Below are positions 56,269 through 64,000 of a DNA stretch of 64,000 bases, piece after piece. Each line of letters opens with the position of its first letter. Position 1 is the stretch's first letter. The notes under the pieces are model-generated. The model searched no databases, was not told the origin of the DNA, and saw only the letters and a program-made list of their open reading frames with translations. The stretch is from an uncultured Rhodospirillales bacterium (GTDB taxonomy: Bacteria > Pseudomonadota > Alphaproteobacteria > Azospirillales > Azospirillaceae). The position numbers were made by a program, and so were the translations under genes. The stretch is from NCBI GenBank assembly GCA_903927615.1, contig CAIYNU010000017.1, positions 1 through 64,000 of the forward strand, read 5' to 3'.

Positions 56269-58275
56269 TTAGGGTTTCACCTGTCCCCGCGGATACTCCT
56301 TTCGCAGGTGGTCGAGGCCGACGAGGACCTGTGCGGAACTGACCCGCAACTCTTCCAGGCGGGTGTGTGCAAGAGGGTGCTGGCCGGCTTCCAGCGCCAC
56401 CAAAACCTGGCGGGCGCGGGTGTGAACCTCGCGATGGGGCTCGGCCAGGGTGAAGAACGCGGGCATCGCCAGGATCACTTCGTCGCAGACGCTGTCGTAC
56501 CAGCGGCCCAGGCGGCAGGTGTGATGGGTCGCCAGGTTGGTTGCGGACATGGCCTCGCCGCCGACGGCCCGGGCGATCGTGTCGACAAAGGCGAGGTGAT
56601 CGGTCTTGGCCAGGTCACAGATGCGGTCGATACTTTTGACGGCCAGGGCCTCCACGTGATCGACCGGCAGAGTGTCGCTGAAATGAACATGAAGTTGGCC
56701 TTGCCCGCAGGCGATGACGGTGCCGGAACACCGGATGCCCTCTTCCGGCAGGCTGATGGTGATGGCGCCGCCGGGTTGGGCGGCGGCCTCGGTTGCCACC
56801 AGCACACCGCATTCCGACAGATCGTAGAGGACGCCCTGGACCCGTTCGTGACCAAGGGTGATTTCGGCGTTCAGCAGGACCGCGCGGCGCCGCCGTTGCC
56901 GCCGGTTGGCGATGGCGGAGGAGGTGCGCACCGCCTTGGTCAGCAGTTTGCGCATGGCGGCCAGGGTTTCCTCCATGCGCGACGCGCTTTCCCCCACGGC
57001 CAGGGATGCGCGATTGGCCTTGCCGACATTTTCGGACACACCCGCCATCAGGGCGGTGACGGCGTTGTTCTGGGCCGCCGTTTCACTGACGGCGCGCGCG
57101 ATCTCACTGGTTGCGGCGGTCTGTTGTTCGATGGCGGCGGCGATGGCGGCGGCAATTTGCTCCATGCTATGAATGGTGTTGGCGATCTGGTCGATCAGGG
57201 CACCGGTGGACCGGCTGACGTCCTGAATGGTGCCGATCCGTTGCGTGATGTCCTTCGCGGACGAGGCCGATTGATTGGCGAGGTTTTTCACCTCGCCCGC
57301 AACCACCGAAAATCCCTTGCCGGCTTCTCCGGCCCGCGCCGCTTCAATGGTCGCGTTGAGCGCAAGGAGATTGGTCTGTGCCGCGATGCTGCCGATGATC
57401 TGGACAACCTTGCCGATGTCCTCGGCGGCTGTGCCCAACTCGCTCACGATGCTGCGGGCGTCTTTCATTCGGTCGACCGCGGCTCGGGCGGTGGTGGCCG
57501 AACGTTGCACCTGATTGGCGATTTCGTCGATCGAGGCGTGCAGTTGTTCGGCCGCGGATGCCACCGTCTGGGCCGACCCCAACGCCGACTGGGCGGCCTC
57601 CGCCGCCTGTTGGGAATTCACGTCGACGGTCATCGAAACGCAGGTCATCATCTCGGCGCTATGCACCAGATCGCCGGTGACATGGGTGACGCTGTTCACG
57701 GTGTCGGTAACCTGTTGTTCGATGCGATCGATCATCTCGTCGACGGCCGAGCGCCGTTCGCTGGCCAGCAACTCCCAATAGCGGCTGATGGCCAGTTCCA
57801 TATCCAGCATGACCGCGCGGCTGACCGCCTGAAGGCTTTCGGTGAGGGCTCGTTGGCGGCTTGGCCCGCAGATCAGGCCGCCGACCTTACGGACGATCAC
57901 AGCTTGCAACAGACCCAGGACAAACGAGTAGCCCGCCATGTACCAACGGGGGGTCAGACCGATGCGGTAATGCGTGGTCCCGATTTTATCGACTGATTTC
58001 CGATAGTGATCATCAAAATGACCGTCAAATAACAGACCCCAGTGCCGCGCCTGGGCCTCCTTGGCCGCGCTGATGCGCTCGGGACTGGTGAATTTTTCGC
58101 TCAGCTCGGCATCCGTCAGAATATGACGATAAAATTGTTCAAGAATTTCAGGTAATGCGGCGAGCAAGATCGGACGAAGTCCGCGCAAGCGTTCGCGGCT
58201 GATCTGGTCGATTTGCAAATAGCAGAGGCGCCTGGCCCAGTCGTCACAGTTGTCAGAGCTGGATGGTGTATTCAT
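56269..58275 (-). CDS. Globin-coupled chemoreceptor with PilZ and zinc-binding (CZB) domains
   Basis: 668-residue soluble receptor with four domains. Globin-coupled sensor (about 11-170): proximal His102 in [16 protein letters not shown], expected to bind haem and sense oxygen. MCP signalling domain (about 200-450): [20 protein letters not shown] at 299-318. PilZ (about 458-545): arginine run at 458-464 and DLSECG at 485-490, the c-di-GMP-binding motifs. CZB (about 555-660): KTDHLAF with His560, [10 protein letters not shown] with His584/585 and Cys587, and EPHREVH with His614/618. No membrane helix. It could integrate oxygen, c-di-GMP and zinc/redox signals into CheA control; this is inference from domains. 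Confidence 0.93.
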   Translation of the reverse strand: MNTPSSSDNCDDWARRLCYLQIDQISRERLRGLRPILLAALPEILEQFYRHILTDAELSEKFTSPERISAAKEAQARHWGLLFDGHFDDHYRKSVDKIGTTHYRIGLTPRWYMAGYSFVLGLLQAVIVRKVGGLICGPSRQRALTESLQAVSRAVMLDMELAISRYWELLASERRSAVDEMIDRIEQQVTDTVNSVTHVTGDLVHSAEMMTCVSMTVDVNSQQAAEAAQSALGSAQTVASAAEQLHASIDEIANQVQRSATTARAAVDRMKDARSIVSELGTAAEDIGKVVQIIGSIAAQTNLLALNATIEAARAGEAGKGFSVVAGEVKNLANQSASSAKDITQRIGTIQDVSRSTGALIDQIANTIHSMEQIAAAIAAAIEQQTAATSEIARAVSETAAQNNAVTALMAGVSENVGKANRASLAVGESASRMEETLAAMRKLLTKAVRTSSAIANRRQRRRRAVLLNAEITLGHERVQGVLYDLSECGVLVATEAAAQPGGAITISLPEEGIRCSGTVIACGQGQLHVHFSDTLPVDHVEALAVKSIDRICDLAKTDHLAFVDTIARAVGGEAMSATNLATHHTCRLGRWYDSVCDEVILAMPAFFTLAEPHREVHTRARQVLVALEAGQHPLAHTRLEELRVSSAQVLVGLDHLRKEYPRGQVKP

Positions 58276-59007
58276 TGGTCACCGAATAGGAAGGGGAATC
58301 TCGCGGCTCTATGTCCGAAGCCGCTCACCGTCAAGGACCAGCGTAGGGAACTCGGGTTACATTATCCCCGTGTCGGAGACCCTTTCAACATGGGCGTCAA
58401 TATTTTTGGGTTCCATGGATTTGCGGCGGGGGCTTTCGATCTTCAAGCTTCATGCCTTTCGTTAACACCTTAATAAGCAAACAAAGAAATATTAATCCGT
58501 TGCCGCCACCGGGGCTCGACAGCCCCGGTGTTGCCAATCAAATTTGAGGATGCTTAACAACGTTACGTCCCGGGCATTATCGTTGTTTCGGCCATCATCA
58601 GCGGGCTGGTGATGGCGGTAGTCGGCCTGTTTCGGGTGATAAGCATATTTCTTACGTTAAATCAGCACTGAGGTGATTGCCGTATTTTGTCAAATTCAAA
58701 TGCAGATTTGCACGCTTCATTTGCAGTGCAAAAATGTTCGGATGGTATTTTCCTTTGTGAATAGTCAAAACTGTTCTTGTATGCTTCCAATTCACCATGT
58801 TAGATATCCAGCCTTGGCCGAACCCCAGGGGTGGCGACGGGGCGTTCGTCCTCGTCGTGGTAAACATTGGCGGCTTGGTCATGGCCGGTTTCCAATCGGC
58901 GGTGGAGAGCGGGCTCCCGACGGAAGGCCAGGGTGAGTGGCCGTCGGGGAGACGGCCGGGTCGACGGCGTCATGGCTGGGCTTGCGGGCGGCTTTGGGAG
59001 AATGGGG
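58276..59007. other. Divergent intergenic region, 730 bases, AT-rich
   Basis: Lies between the globin chemoreceptor and the second cheA. Markedly AT-rich at 58460-58500 and 58640-58800, so probably holds both promoters. CACCGGGGCT (58507-58516) and AGCCCCGGTG (58521-58530) form a perfect 10-bp stem with a CGAC loop and no T-tract. Open frames here are not convincing. Confidence 0.5.
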
Positions 59008-61122
59008 ATGGCGACAGCGGCAAATCCGGCGGACATCTTCAGGCAGGAGGCTGCCGATCTGTTGGCGTTACTCGAAACGACCCTGCTCGACCTGGGGACG
59101 GCGCCCGACGACAAGGGGTTGGTGGATCAGGCCTTTCGCTGTCTCCATACCCTCAAGGGGTCGGGCGCGATGTTCGGATGGGAGGCGCTGGCCGGCTTCA
59201 CCCATCATGTGGAATCGGTGTTTCAGCAGGTCCGCGACGGGGTATTGGCGGTCACCGGGGATCTGGTGTCGCTGACGCTGGCGTCCCTGGATCATATCCG
59301 GGCGTTGCTGGAACAGCCCGAGCAAGCCGATCGCGTGCGGGGAGACGCGCTGCTCGCCGCGTTCGCCGACCTGGCGGCTTTTGACTCTCCTCCGGAGAGG
59401 GCGACGGTCGGCGATCCCGACTCCGCCCGGACTCCTGCCGGCGCCCCCGCTCCCGTCCCCGAGATGGCCCGGGTGTACCGGATTCGCTGGGAGCCGGCAC
59501 CGGACCTGTTGCGGTTCGGGGGCAATCCGCTGCTGTTGCTGGATGAACTGCGGGGGTTGGGATCCTGCACGGTGACGCCGCTCGCCGATCGGGTGCCGTC
59601 CCTCGAGGACATCAGCGTGACCGGGTGTTATCTTGGCTGGGACCTGATGCTGACCACCGCCAGGCCGCGGTCGGTGATCGACGAAGCGTTCATGTTCGTG
59701 GCCGCAGGCTCCCGCCTGGCCATTGAGGCGGTGGCGGTTGGAGAACAATCCGGGCCGGCGCCGCGCCTGGGCGAGATTTTGGTGGAGCGTGGCGACGTTG
59801 CGCCCGGCGATATCGAAGAAGAGTTGGGCCACCAACCGCGGCTGGGGGCTTTGCTGGTTCAGTCGGGCAAGGTATCGGGGGACCGGATTGCCTCGGCGTT
59901 GAGTGAACAACGCCATCTGCGCGACGCGGTCAGGGTGCGGGAGGCCACGGTCTCGGGCAATACCATCCGGGTCCCGGCCGAGCGTCTCGATAACCTGATG
60001 GATCAGGTCGGCGAACTGGTGATCGCCCAGGCCCGTCTGATGCAGGTGGCGGCACAGGGCAGCCCGCTCTTGAAGGCGATTGCCGAGGATATTCAGCGGT
60101 TGGCCGGGGAGTTGCGCGACACCGCCATGAGCGTCCGGATGTTGCCGGTCGGAACGCTGCTCACACGCTTCCGCCGGGTGGTTCACGACCTGTCGCAGGA
60201 CCTTGGCAAGTCGGTGGACCTGACCATGTCGGGGGAAGAAACCGAACTGGACAAGACCGTGATCGACAGCCTGAGCGATCCCTTGGTTCACCTGATCCGC
60301 AACGCCATGGACCACGGGATCGAACCTTCGGAAACGCGGGTGGCGTTGGGGAAGCCCGCCGTCGGGCGTCTGCACCTGTCGGCGGTTCATTCCGGTGCCC
60401 AGGTTCTGATCACCATCACGGATGACGGTCGAGGGATCGATCGTGCGGTGATCCGGGCCAAGGCCGAAGAACGCGGCCTGCTGCACCCCGGTCAGGAGGT
60501 GAGCGATGCAGATCTGCTGGCGTGCATCTTCCAGCCGGGCTTTTCCACCGCCGCGGCGGTGACCAAACTTTCAGGGCGGGGGGTCGGCATGGATGTGGTC
60601 AAGCGCGCCATCGACGGCCTGCACGGTGCCATCGACGTGATGAGCGAACCCCATCAGGGCACCACCATGACCCTGAAGCTGCCGCTGACTTTGGCCATCA
60701 TCGACGGTCTGCTGGTCGGTATCGGTCACGAACGCTACATCGTGCCCTTGTCGGTCATCGAGGAATGCGTCGAACTGCCCCGCCTTGTCGACCAACGCTC
60801 GGACGGCCGCAATTTTTTGAATGTTCGTGGCGAGATTGTCGGCTATGTCCGGTTGCGCCCGCTCTTCGGTGTGGCCGGAACCGCCCCCATCATCCAAAAG
60901 GTCGTGATCGTGGCGTTTGGCCAGTCCAGGGTCGGTCTGGTGGTGGATCAGGTGCTGGGCCAGCACCAGACCGTCATCAAGTCCTTATCGCGATTGCACG
61001 GTGACCAGGAAGGATTCTCCGGCGCAACCATTTTGGGCGACGGTTCGGTGGCGCTGATCCTGGACGTTCCTCACCTCATCAAATTTGCGCGCGAGCGCGA
61101 GACGGCACTCAGGGCGGCGTGA
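59008..61122 (+). CDS. cheA: CheA-type chemotaxis histidine kinase, second copy
   Basis: 704 residues. Hpt domain with phospho-acceptor His47 in [14 protein letters not shown] middle domain (about 155-250) could bind a response regulator. A linker (about 255-300) contains two copies of a [11 protein letters not shown] / [11 protein letters not shown] motif like that of type II secretion ATPase N-termini. The kinase core follows: [26 protein letters not shown] and [11 protein letters not shown], then a C-terminal CheW-like domain ([20 protein letters not shown]). ATG at 59008 with GGGAG at 7 bases. It is followed after 34 bases by a chemoreceptor, so they form an operon. Confidence 0.94.
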   Translation: MATAANPADIFRQEAADLLALLETTLLDLGTAPDDKGLVDQAFRCLHTLKGSGAMFGWEALAGFTHHVESVFQQVRDGVLAVTGDLVSLTLASLDHIRALLEQPEQADRVRGDALLAAFADLAAFDSPPERATVGDPDSARTPAGAPAPVPEMARVYRIRWEPAPDLLRFGGNPLLLLDELRGLGSCTVTPLADRVPSLEDISVTGCYLGWDLMLTTARPRSVIDEAFMFVAAGSRLAIEAVAVGEQSGPAPRLGEILVERGDVAPGDIEEELGHQPRLGALLVQSGKVSGDRIASALSEQRHLRDAVRVREATVSGNTIRVPAERLDNLMDQVGELVIAQARLMQVAAQGSPLLKAIAEDIQRLAGELRDTAMSVRMLPVGTLLTRFRRVVHDLSQDLGKSVDLTMSGEETELDKTVIDSLSDPLVHLIRNAMDHGIEPSETRVALGKPAVGRLHLSAVHSGAQVLITITDDGRGIDRAVIRAKAEERGLLHPGQEVSDADLLACIFQPGFSTAAAVTKLSGRGVGMDVVKRAIDGLHGAIDVMSEPHQGTTMTLKLPLTLAIIDGLLVGIGHERYIVPLSVIEECVELPRLVDQRSDGRNFLNVRGEIVGYVRLRPLFGVAGTAPIIQKVVIVAFGQSRVGLVVDQVLGQHQTVIKSLSRLHGDQEGFSGATILGDGSVALILDVPHLIKFARERETALRAA

Positions 61123-61156
61123 CGCTGCGCTCCTTGGTGATTTGGAGTCAAACGAT

Positions 61157-63490
61157 ATGCGCTTCACCATAAAGATTCGGCTTGCAGCGGCGTTCGTGGC
61201 GATCCTGCTTCTGTCCGCGATTTCGGCGTTTCTGGGGATCAGCAGCCTGGGGTCGGTTAACGAAGAGGTCAAGGCGGTGGTCGACGGCCCGGCGGCCCGG
61301 AGCAAGCTGACGCTGGAGCTGGCCAATACGCTGTCCATGATGGCGCGGACCGAAAAAAACCTGATCCTGGAAACCAACGATCAGGCCATGAAGGGCTACG
61401 TGGAGCGCCTTAAGGCCGAGCGCGGGACGTTCAAGGACATCTTCGATCGTCGCCGTCAAATCGCGACGGAAGAGGGACGCAAGAAGCTGGATGCCCTGCA
61501 TGACGTTTACATGGACTATGTGAACTCCCAGGATGGATTGATCCAACTCGCGCTCACGAACTCGAACGTCAAGGCGCGGGATCTGTCGGCAACCCGGGAC
61601 CAGGAAGCCATGGACGCGGTTCTGGCGATCCTGGATGAGAACAAGATAACCGATGCCGATCCGCAAGTATCGGCTGCCCTGAACCGGCTGCCGGCGCTGA
61701 TGTTGCGTGTGCATCGCAACGAAAAGGCCATGATCCTCGAAGATGATGATGGCAAAATCCGGGGAGTTGAGCAACAAAGCGAAGCTATTATTAGGACCAT
61801 TCAGGCCAATATCGGTGTATTGCGCGACAGCGGCAATCCGGCGACCCGGCAACAGGCGCAGCGCATCGCCACGGCGTGGGAAGCCTGGCTGCCGCTGCAT
61901 ATCCAGGTTCGCGATCTGGCGTTCCTGAACGCCAATAACCGTGCCATCGCCATATCATTCGGTAAGAACCGGGAATTGTTGAAAACGTTTGATGCAATGA
62001 TCGAAGATCTGGTCGCCTTCGATCAGGGGCGCATGAACGATCGGGTGGCTGCCAGTGAAGGTGTTTACAGTCAATCCCGCATCACCTTGATTGTCGTGAT
62101 GGTCCTGTCGTTGGGCATCGGTGTTGGCATGGCGCTGTGGATCTCGCTGTTGATCAGCCGCGGTCTCCGTCGGGCCGGCAATCTGGCCCAGGCCATCGCC
62201 CAAGGGGATGTCAGTCAGACCATCGTCTATCAGGGCCATGACGAGATCGGTGACCTGATTCTGGCCATGAACGCCATGTGCGATAATCTGCGTGCCACGG
62301 CCGGAATTGCCGAGATGATTTCCCAAGGGGATATCGGGGTTCAGGTGACACGCCGATCCGACAAGGATGTCTTGGGTTTGGCCCTGGAAACCATGGTGAT
62401 CAACCTGCGGACCTCGGCGGAGATTGCGCAGGAGATCGCCAAGGGGAACCTCACCGTCAGGGTAAAGCGCCTTTCCGATCAGGATGTGTTGGGCATCGCC
62501 CTGGAAAGCATGATTCAGAATTTGCGCCAGGTGGTGGTGGATGTTTCGGCCGCCGCCGAGAATGTGGCGGCGGGCAGCGAGCAGTTGAGCGCCAGCGCCG
62601 AGACTCTGTCCCAAGGCGTTTCGGAGCAGGCGGCTTCGAGCCAAGAGGCGTCCAGTTCCATGGAGGAGATGGCGGCCAACATCCGCCAGAATGCCGACAA
62701 TGCCGGCGAAACCGAGAAGATTGCGCGGCAATCGTCGGTAGACGCGGCCAAGAGCGGCGACGCCGTCAGCAAGGCGGTGGCGGCCATGAAAACCATCGCC
62801 GAGAAGATCACCATCGTGCAGGAAATCGCCCGCCAAACGGATCTGTTGGCGCTCAACGCCGCCATCGAGGCCGCCCGGGCCGGCGAACATGGCCGGGGCT
62901 TTGCGGTGGTGGCGAGCGAGGTCCGCAGACTGGCCGAGCGCAGCCAGGCCGCGGCGGCCGAGATCAGCGCCCTGTCGTTTCAGACCGTCACGGTTTCGGA
63001 AGAAGCGGGTCAGATGCTGACCCGGTTGGTGCCGGATATCCAGCGCACCGCCGTGTTGGTTTCGGAAATCAGCTCGGCGTCCCGCGAACAGAACACCGGG
63101 GCCGAACAGATCAACGTCGCGATTCAACAACTCGATCAGGTGACCCAGCAGAACGCCGCCGCCGCCGAAGAGATGTCCTCAACCTCGGAAGAACTGTCCA
63201 GTCAGGCCCAGCAACTTCAGTCCAGCATTTCGTTCTTTACGCTCGGCGACATCCAGCCCGCAGGTCCGCGGATGGCTCCGGTGCCGGTTCACGGCGCGTC
63301 CGGATCGGCGGGGCCGGCGATGATGCCGCGTCGGTCAGCGGCTCCGGTGGCCAAACGGGCGCCGCTGGCCAAACGTCAGATGGCGGTGGCGAATGGCGCG
63401 GCGGCGGGGGCCAAGGGGTACGCGCTGAAGCTTGATGACCACTATCAGGCGCATGGGGATGCCGAAGACAGCGGCTTTGAGCGGTACTGA
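61157..63490 (+). CDS. Methyl-accepting chemotaxis protein, HAMP-rich (tandem copy 1)
   Basis: 777 residues. Membrane helix at about 9-30 ([20 protein letters not shown]), a four-helix-bundle-type periplasmic sensor with the family segment RTEKNLIL, a second helix at about 312-332, then several consecutive HAMP-like units ([39 protein letters not shown]) and the signalling hairpin ([20 protein letters not shown]). A long Ala/Pro-rich tail (about 700-777) ends without the NWETF-type CheR tether. GGAG precedes the ATG at 61157. It is coupled to the second cheA and likely its main receptor. Confidence 0.95.
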   Translation: MRFTIKIRLAAAFVAILLLSAISAFLGISSLGSVNEEVKAVVDGPAARSKLTLELANTLSMMARTEKNLILETNDQAMKGYVERLKAERGTFKDIFDRRRQIATEEGRKKLDALHDVYMDYVNSQDGLIQLALTNSNVKARDLSATRDQEAMDAVLAILDENKITDADPQVSAALNRLPALMLRVHRNEKAMILEDDDGKIRGVEQQSEAIIRTIQANIGVLRDSGNPATRQQAQRIATAWEAWLPLHIQVRDLAFLNANNRAIAISFGKNRELLKTFDAMIEDLVAFDQGRMNDRVAASEGVYSQSRITLIVVMVLSLGIGVGMALWISLLISRGLRRAGNLAQAIAQGDVSQTIVYQGHDEIGDLILAMNAMCDNLRATAGIAEMISQGDIGVQVTRRSDKDVLGLALETMVINLRTSAEIAQEIAKGNLTVRVKRLSDQDVLGIALESMIQNLRQVVVDVSAAAENVAAGSEQLSASAETLSQGVSEQAASSQEASSSMEEMAANIRQNADNAGETEKIARQSSVDAAKSGDAVSKAVAAMKTIAEKITIVQEIARQTDLLALNAAIEAARAGEHGRGFAVVASEVRRLAERSQAAAAEISALSFQTVTVSEEAGQMLTRLVPDIQRTAVLVSEISSASREQNTGAEQINVAIQQLDQVTQQNAAAAEEMSSTSEELSSQAQQLQSSISFFTLGDIQPAGPRMAPVPVHGASGSAGPAMMPRRSAAPVAKRAPLAKRQMAVANGAAAGAKGYALKLDDHYQAHGDAEDSGFERY

Positions 63491-63618
63491 GGGTCGCCGG
63501 CGCCATCGGGCCGGGCCTGGCCGAGCGACGATCCTGACCGGGGGCATGGAGCGACGGACGATCGCGGCGGTGGGCCGTCACTGTTTGAACGCCATTGAGG
63601 GACAAGGAGATCATCGTC

Positions 63619-64000
63619 ATGCGCTTCACCATCAAGGCCCGGTTGGCGTTCGGCTTTGCCGCCATCTTGGGACTCTCGGCGGTTTCGGCCTATTTGGGTG
63701 TGACCAATCTTGGACTGGTGAATGATCAGGTCCGGGCGGTGGTCGACGGTCCGGCGGCGCGGCAGGTGCTGACCCTGGACATGGTCAATGCCCTGTCGAT
63801 GATGGCGCGCACCGAAAAGAACCTGATTCTGGAAGCGGATGAGCAAGGCAAGATGGCCTATGTGGAGCGGCTCAGGAGCGAACGGGCGGCTTATGGCAAG
63901 CTTTTTGACCGCCGTCGGGAGATGGCCGCCGACGAAGGCAAAAAGAAACTCGATGCCCTGCGTGACATTTATAACGAGTATTCGAAATCACAGGATGAAG
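63619..64000 (+). CDS. Methyl-accepting chemotaxis protein, tandem copy 2 (cut by window end)
   Basis: The first 127 residues are present; the gene continues past the window. It is a close paralogue of the gene at 61157: both start MRFTIK and share [22 protein letters not shown] and DRRRE/Q blocks, including the membrane helix at about 8-29. AAGGAG lies upstream of the ATG at 63619. The pair probably arose by tandem duplication and shares the upstream cheA operon. Sensor specificity cannot be judged from the fragment. Confidence 0.9.
   Translation, partial: MRFTIKARLAFGFAAILGLSAVSAYLGVTNLGLVNDQVRAVVDGPAARQVLTLDMVNALSMMARTEKNLILEADEQGKMAYVERLRSERAAYGKLFDRRREMAADEGKKKLDALRDIYNEYSKSQDE

Overview
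The window looks like about 64 kb of chromosome from a high-GC alphaproteobacterium, most likely in the Rhodospirillales. The evidence is the three-gene proton-translocating transhydrogenase (pntAA-pntAB-pntB, the Rhodospirillum rubrum arrangement), a DUF1013/TrcR-type cell-cycle regulator, squalene-hopene cyclase, the alphaproteobacterial TIGR02186 + TauE + Usp cluster, and a very large number of chemotaxis and signalling genes. No rRNA, tRNA or CRISPR array was recognised. The placement is inference from gene content; no search was run.

Layout. 0.2-2.2 kb: a transmembrane chemoreceptor. 2.3-4.6 kb: glutamate racemase (murI) overlapping trmFO. 4.6-5.5 kb: an AT-richer orphan protein with two SLATT-like two-helix membrane units. 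5.7-14.8 kb: housekeeping genes (ribA, an OmpR-type regulator, yggS, a parvulin isomerase, argJ, a BioC/NDUFAF5-like methyltransferase) mixed with small genes of unknown function. 15.3-17.2 kb: squalene-hopene cyclase. 17.5-23.5 kb: a chemotaxis locus with a 1013-residue CheA and a CheR, separated by a cassette of four small coiled-coil or membrane genes that looks inserted. 23.6-28.7 kb: an unknown membrane protein, two amidohydrolase/deacylase-type enzymes, a membrane protein with a degenerate GGDEF domain, and a secreted formylglycine-generating-enzyme-like protein. 29.3-35.7 kb: an unknown protein, hemolysin III, tlyA, trcR, a small Q/N-rich gene and a hybrid histidine kinase. 36.1-38.3 kb: tauE-TIGR02186-usp. 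38.3-40.2 kb: foreign-looking remnants, namely a frameshifted lipase-like gene and a truncated phage capsid gene. 40.8-43.8 kb: pntAA (frameshifted) -pntAB-pntB, closed by a clear terminator. 44.1-48.3 kb: a PAS histidine kinase and a Cache chemoreceptor. 48.4-52.8 kb: an unknown gene, a phosphoesterase/lipid kinase pair, two small exported proteins and a GNAT acetyltransferase. 52.8-55.8 kb: a two-gene unit with a degenerate EAL protein. 56.3-64 kb: a second signalling region with a globin-MCP-PilZ-CZB receptor, a second CheA and two tandem paralogous chemoreceptors, the last cut by the window end.

How the genes work together. Signalling dominates: five chemoreceptors, two CheA kinases, one CheR methyltransferase, two histidine kinases, and degenerate cyclic-di-GMP-type domains (GGDEF and EAL folds with lost catalytic motifs), plus a PilZ domain fused to a chemoreceptor. 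The likely physiological theme is behavioural response to oxygen/redox and energy status. The most unusual items are the modular coiled-coil cassette between cheA and cheR with its two LacI/PurR-type palindromes, the four-domain globin chemoreceptor, the degenerate-EAL operon, two homopolymer frameshifts, and many short exact tandem duplications in intergenic DNA.
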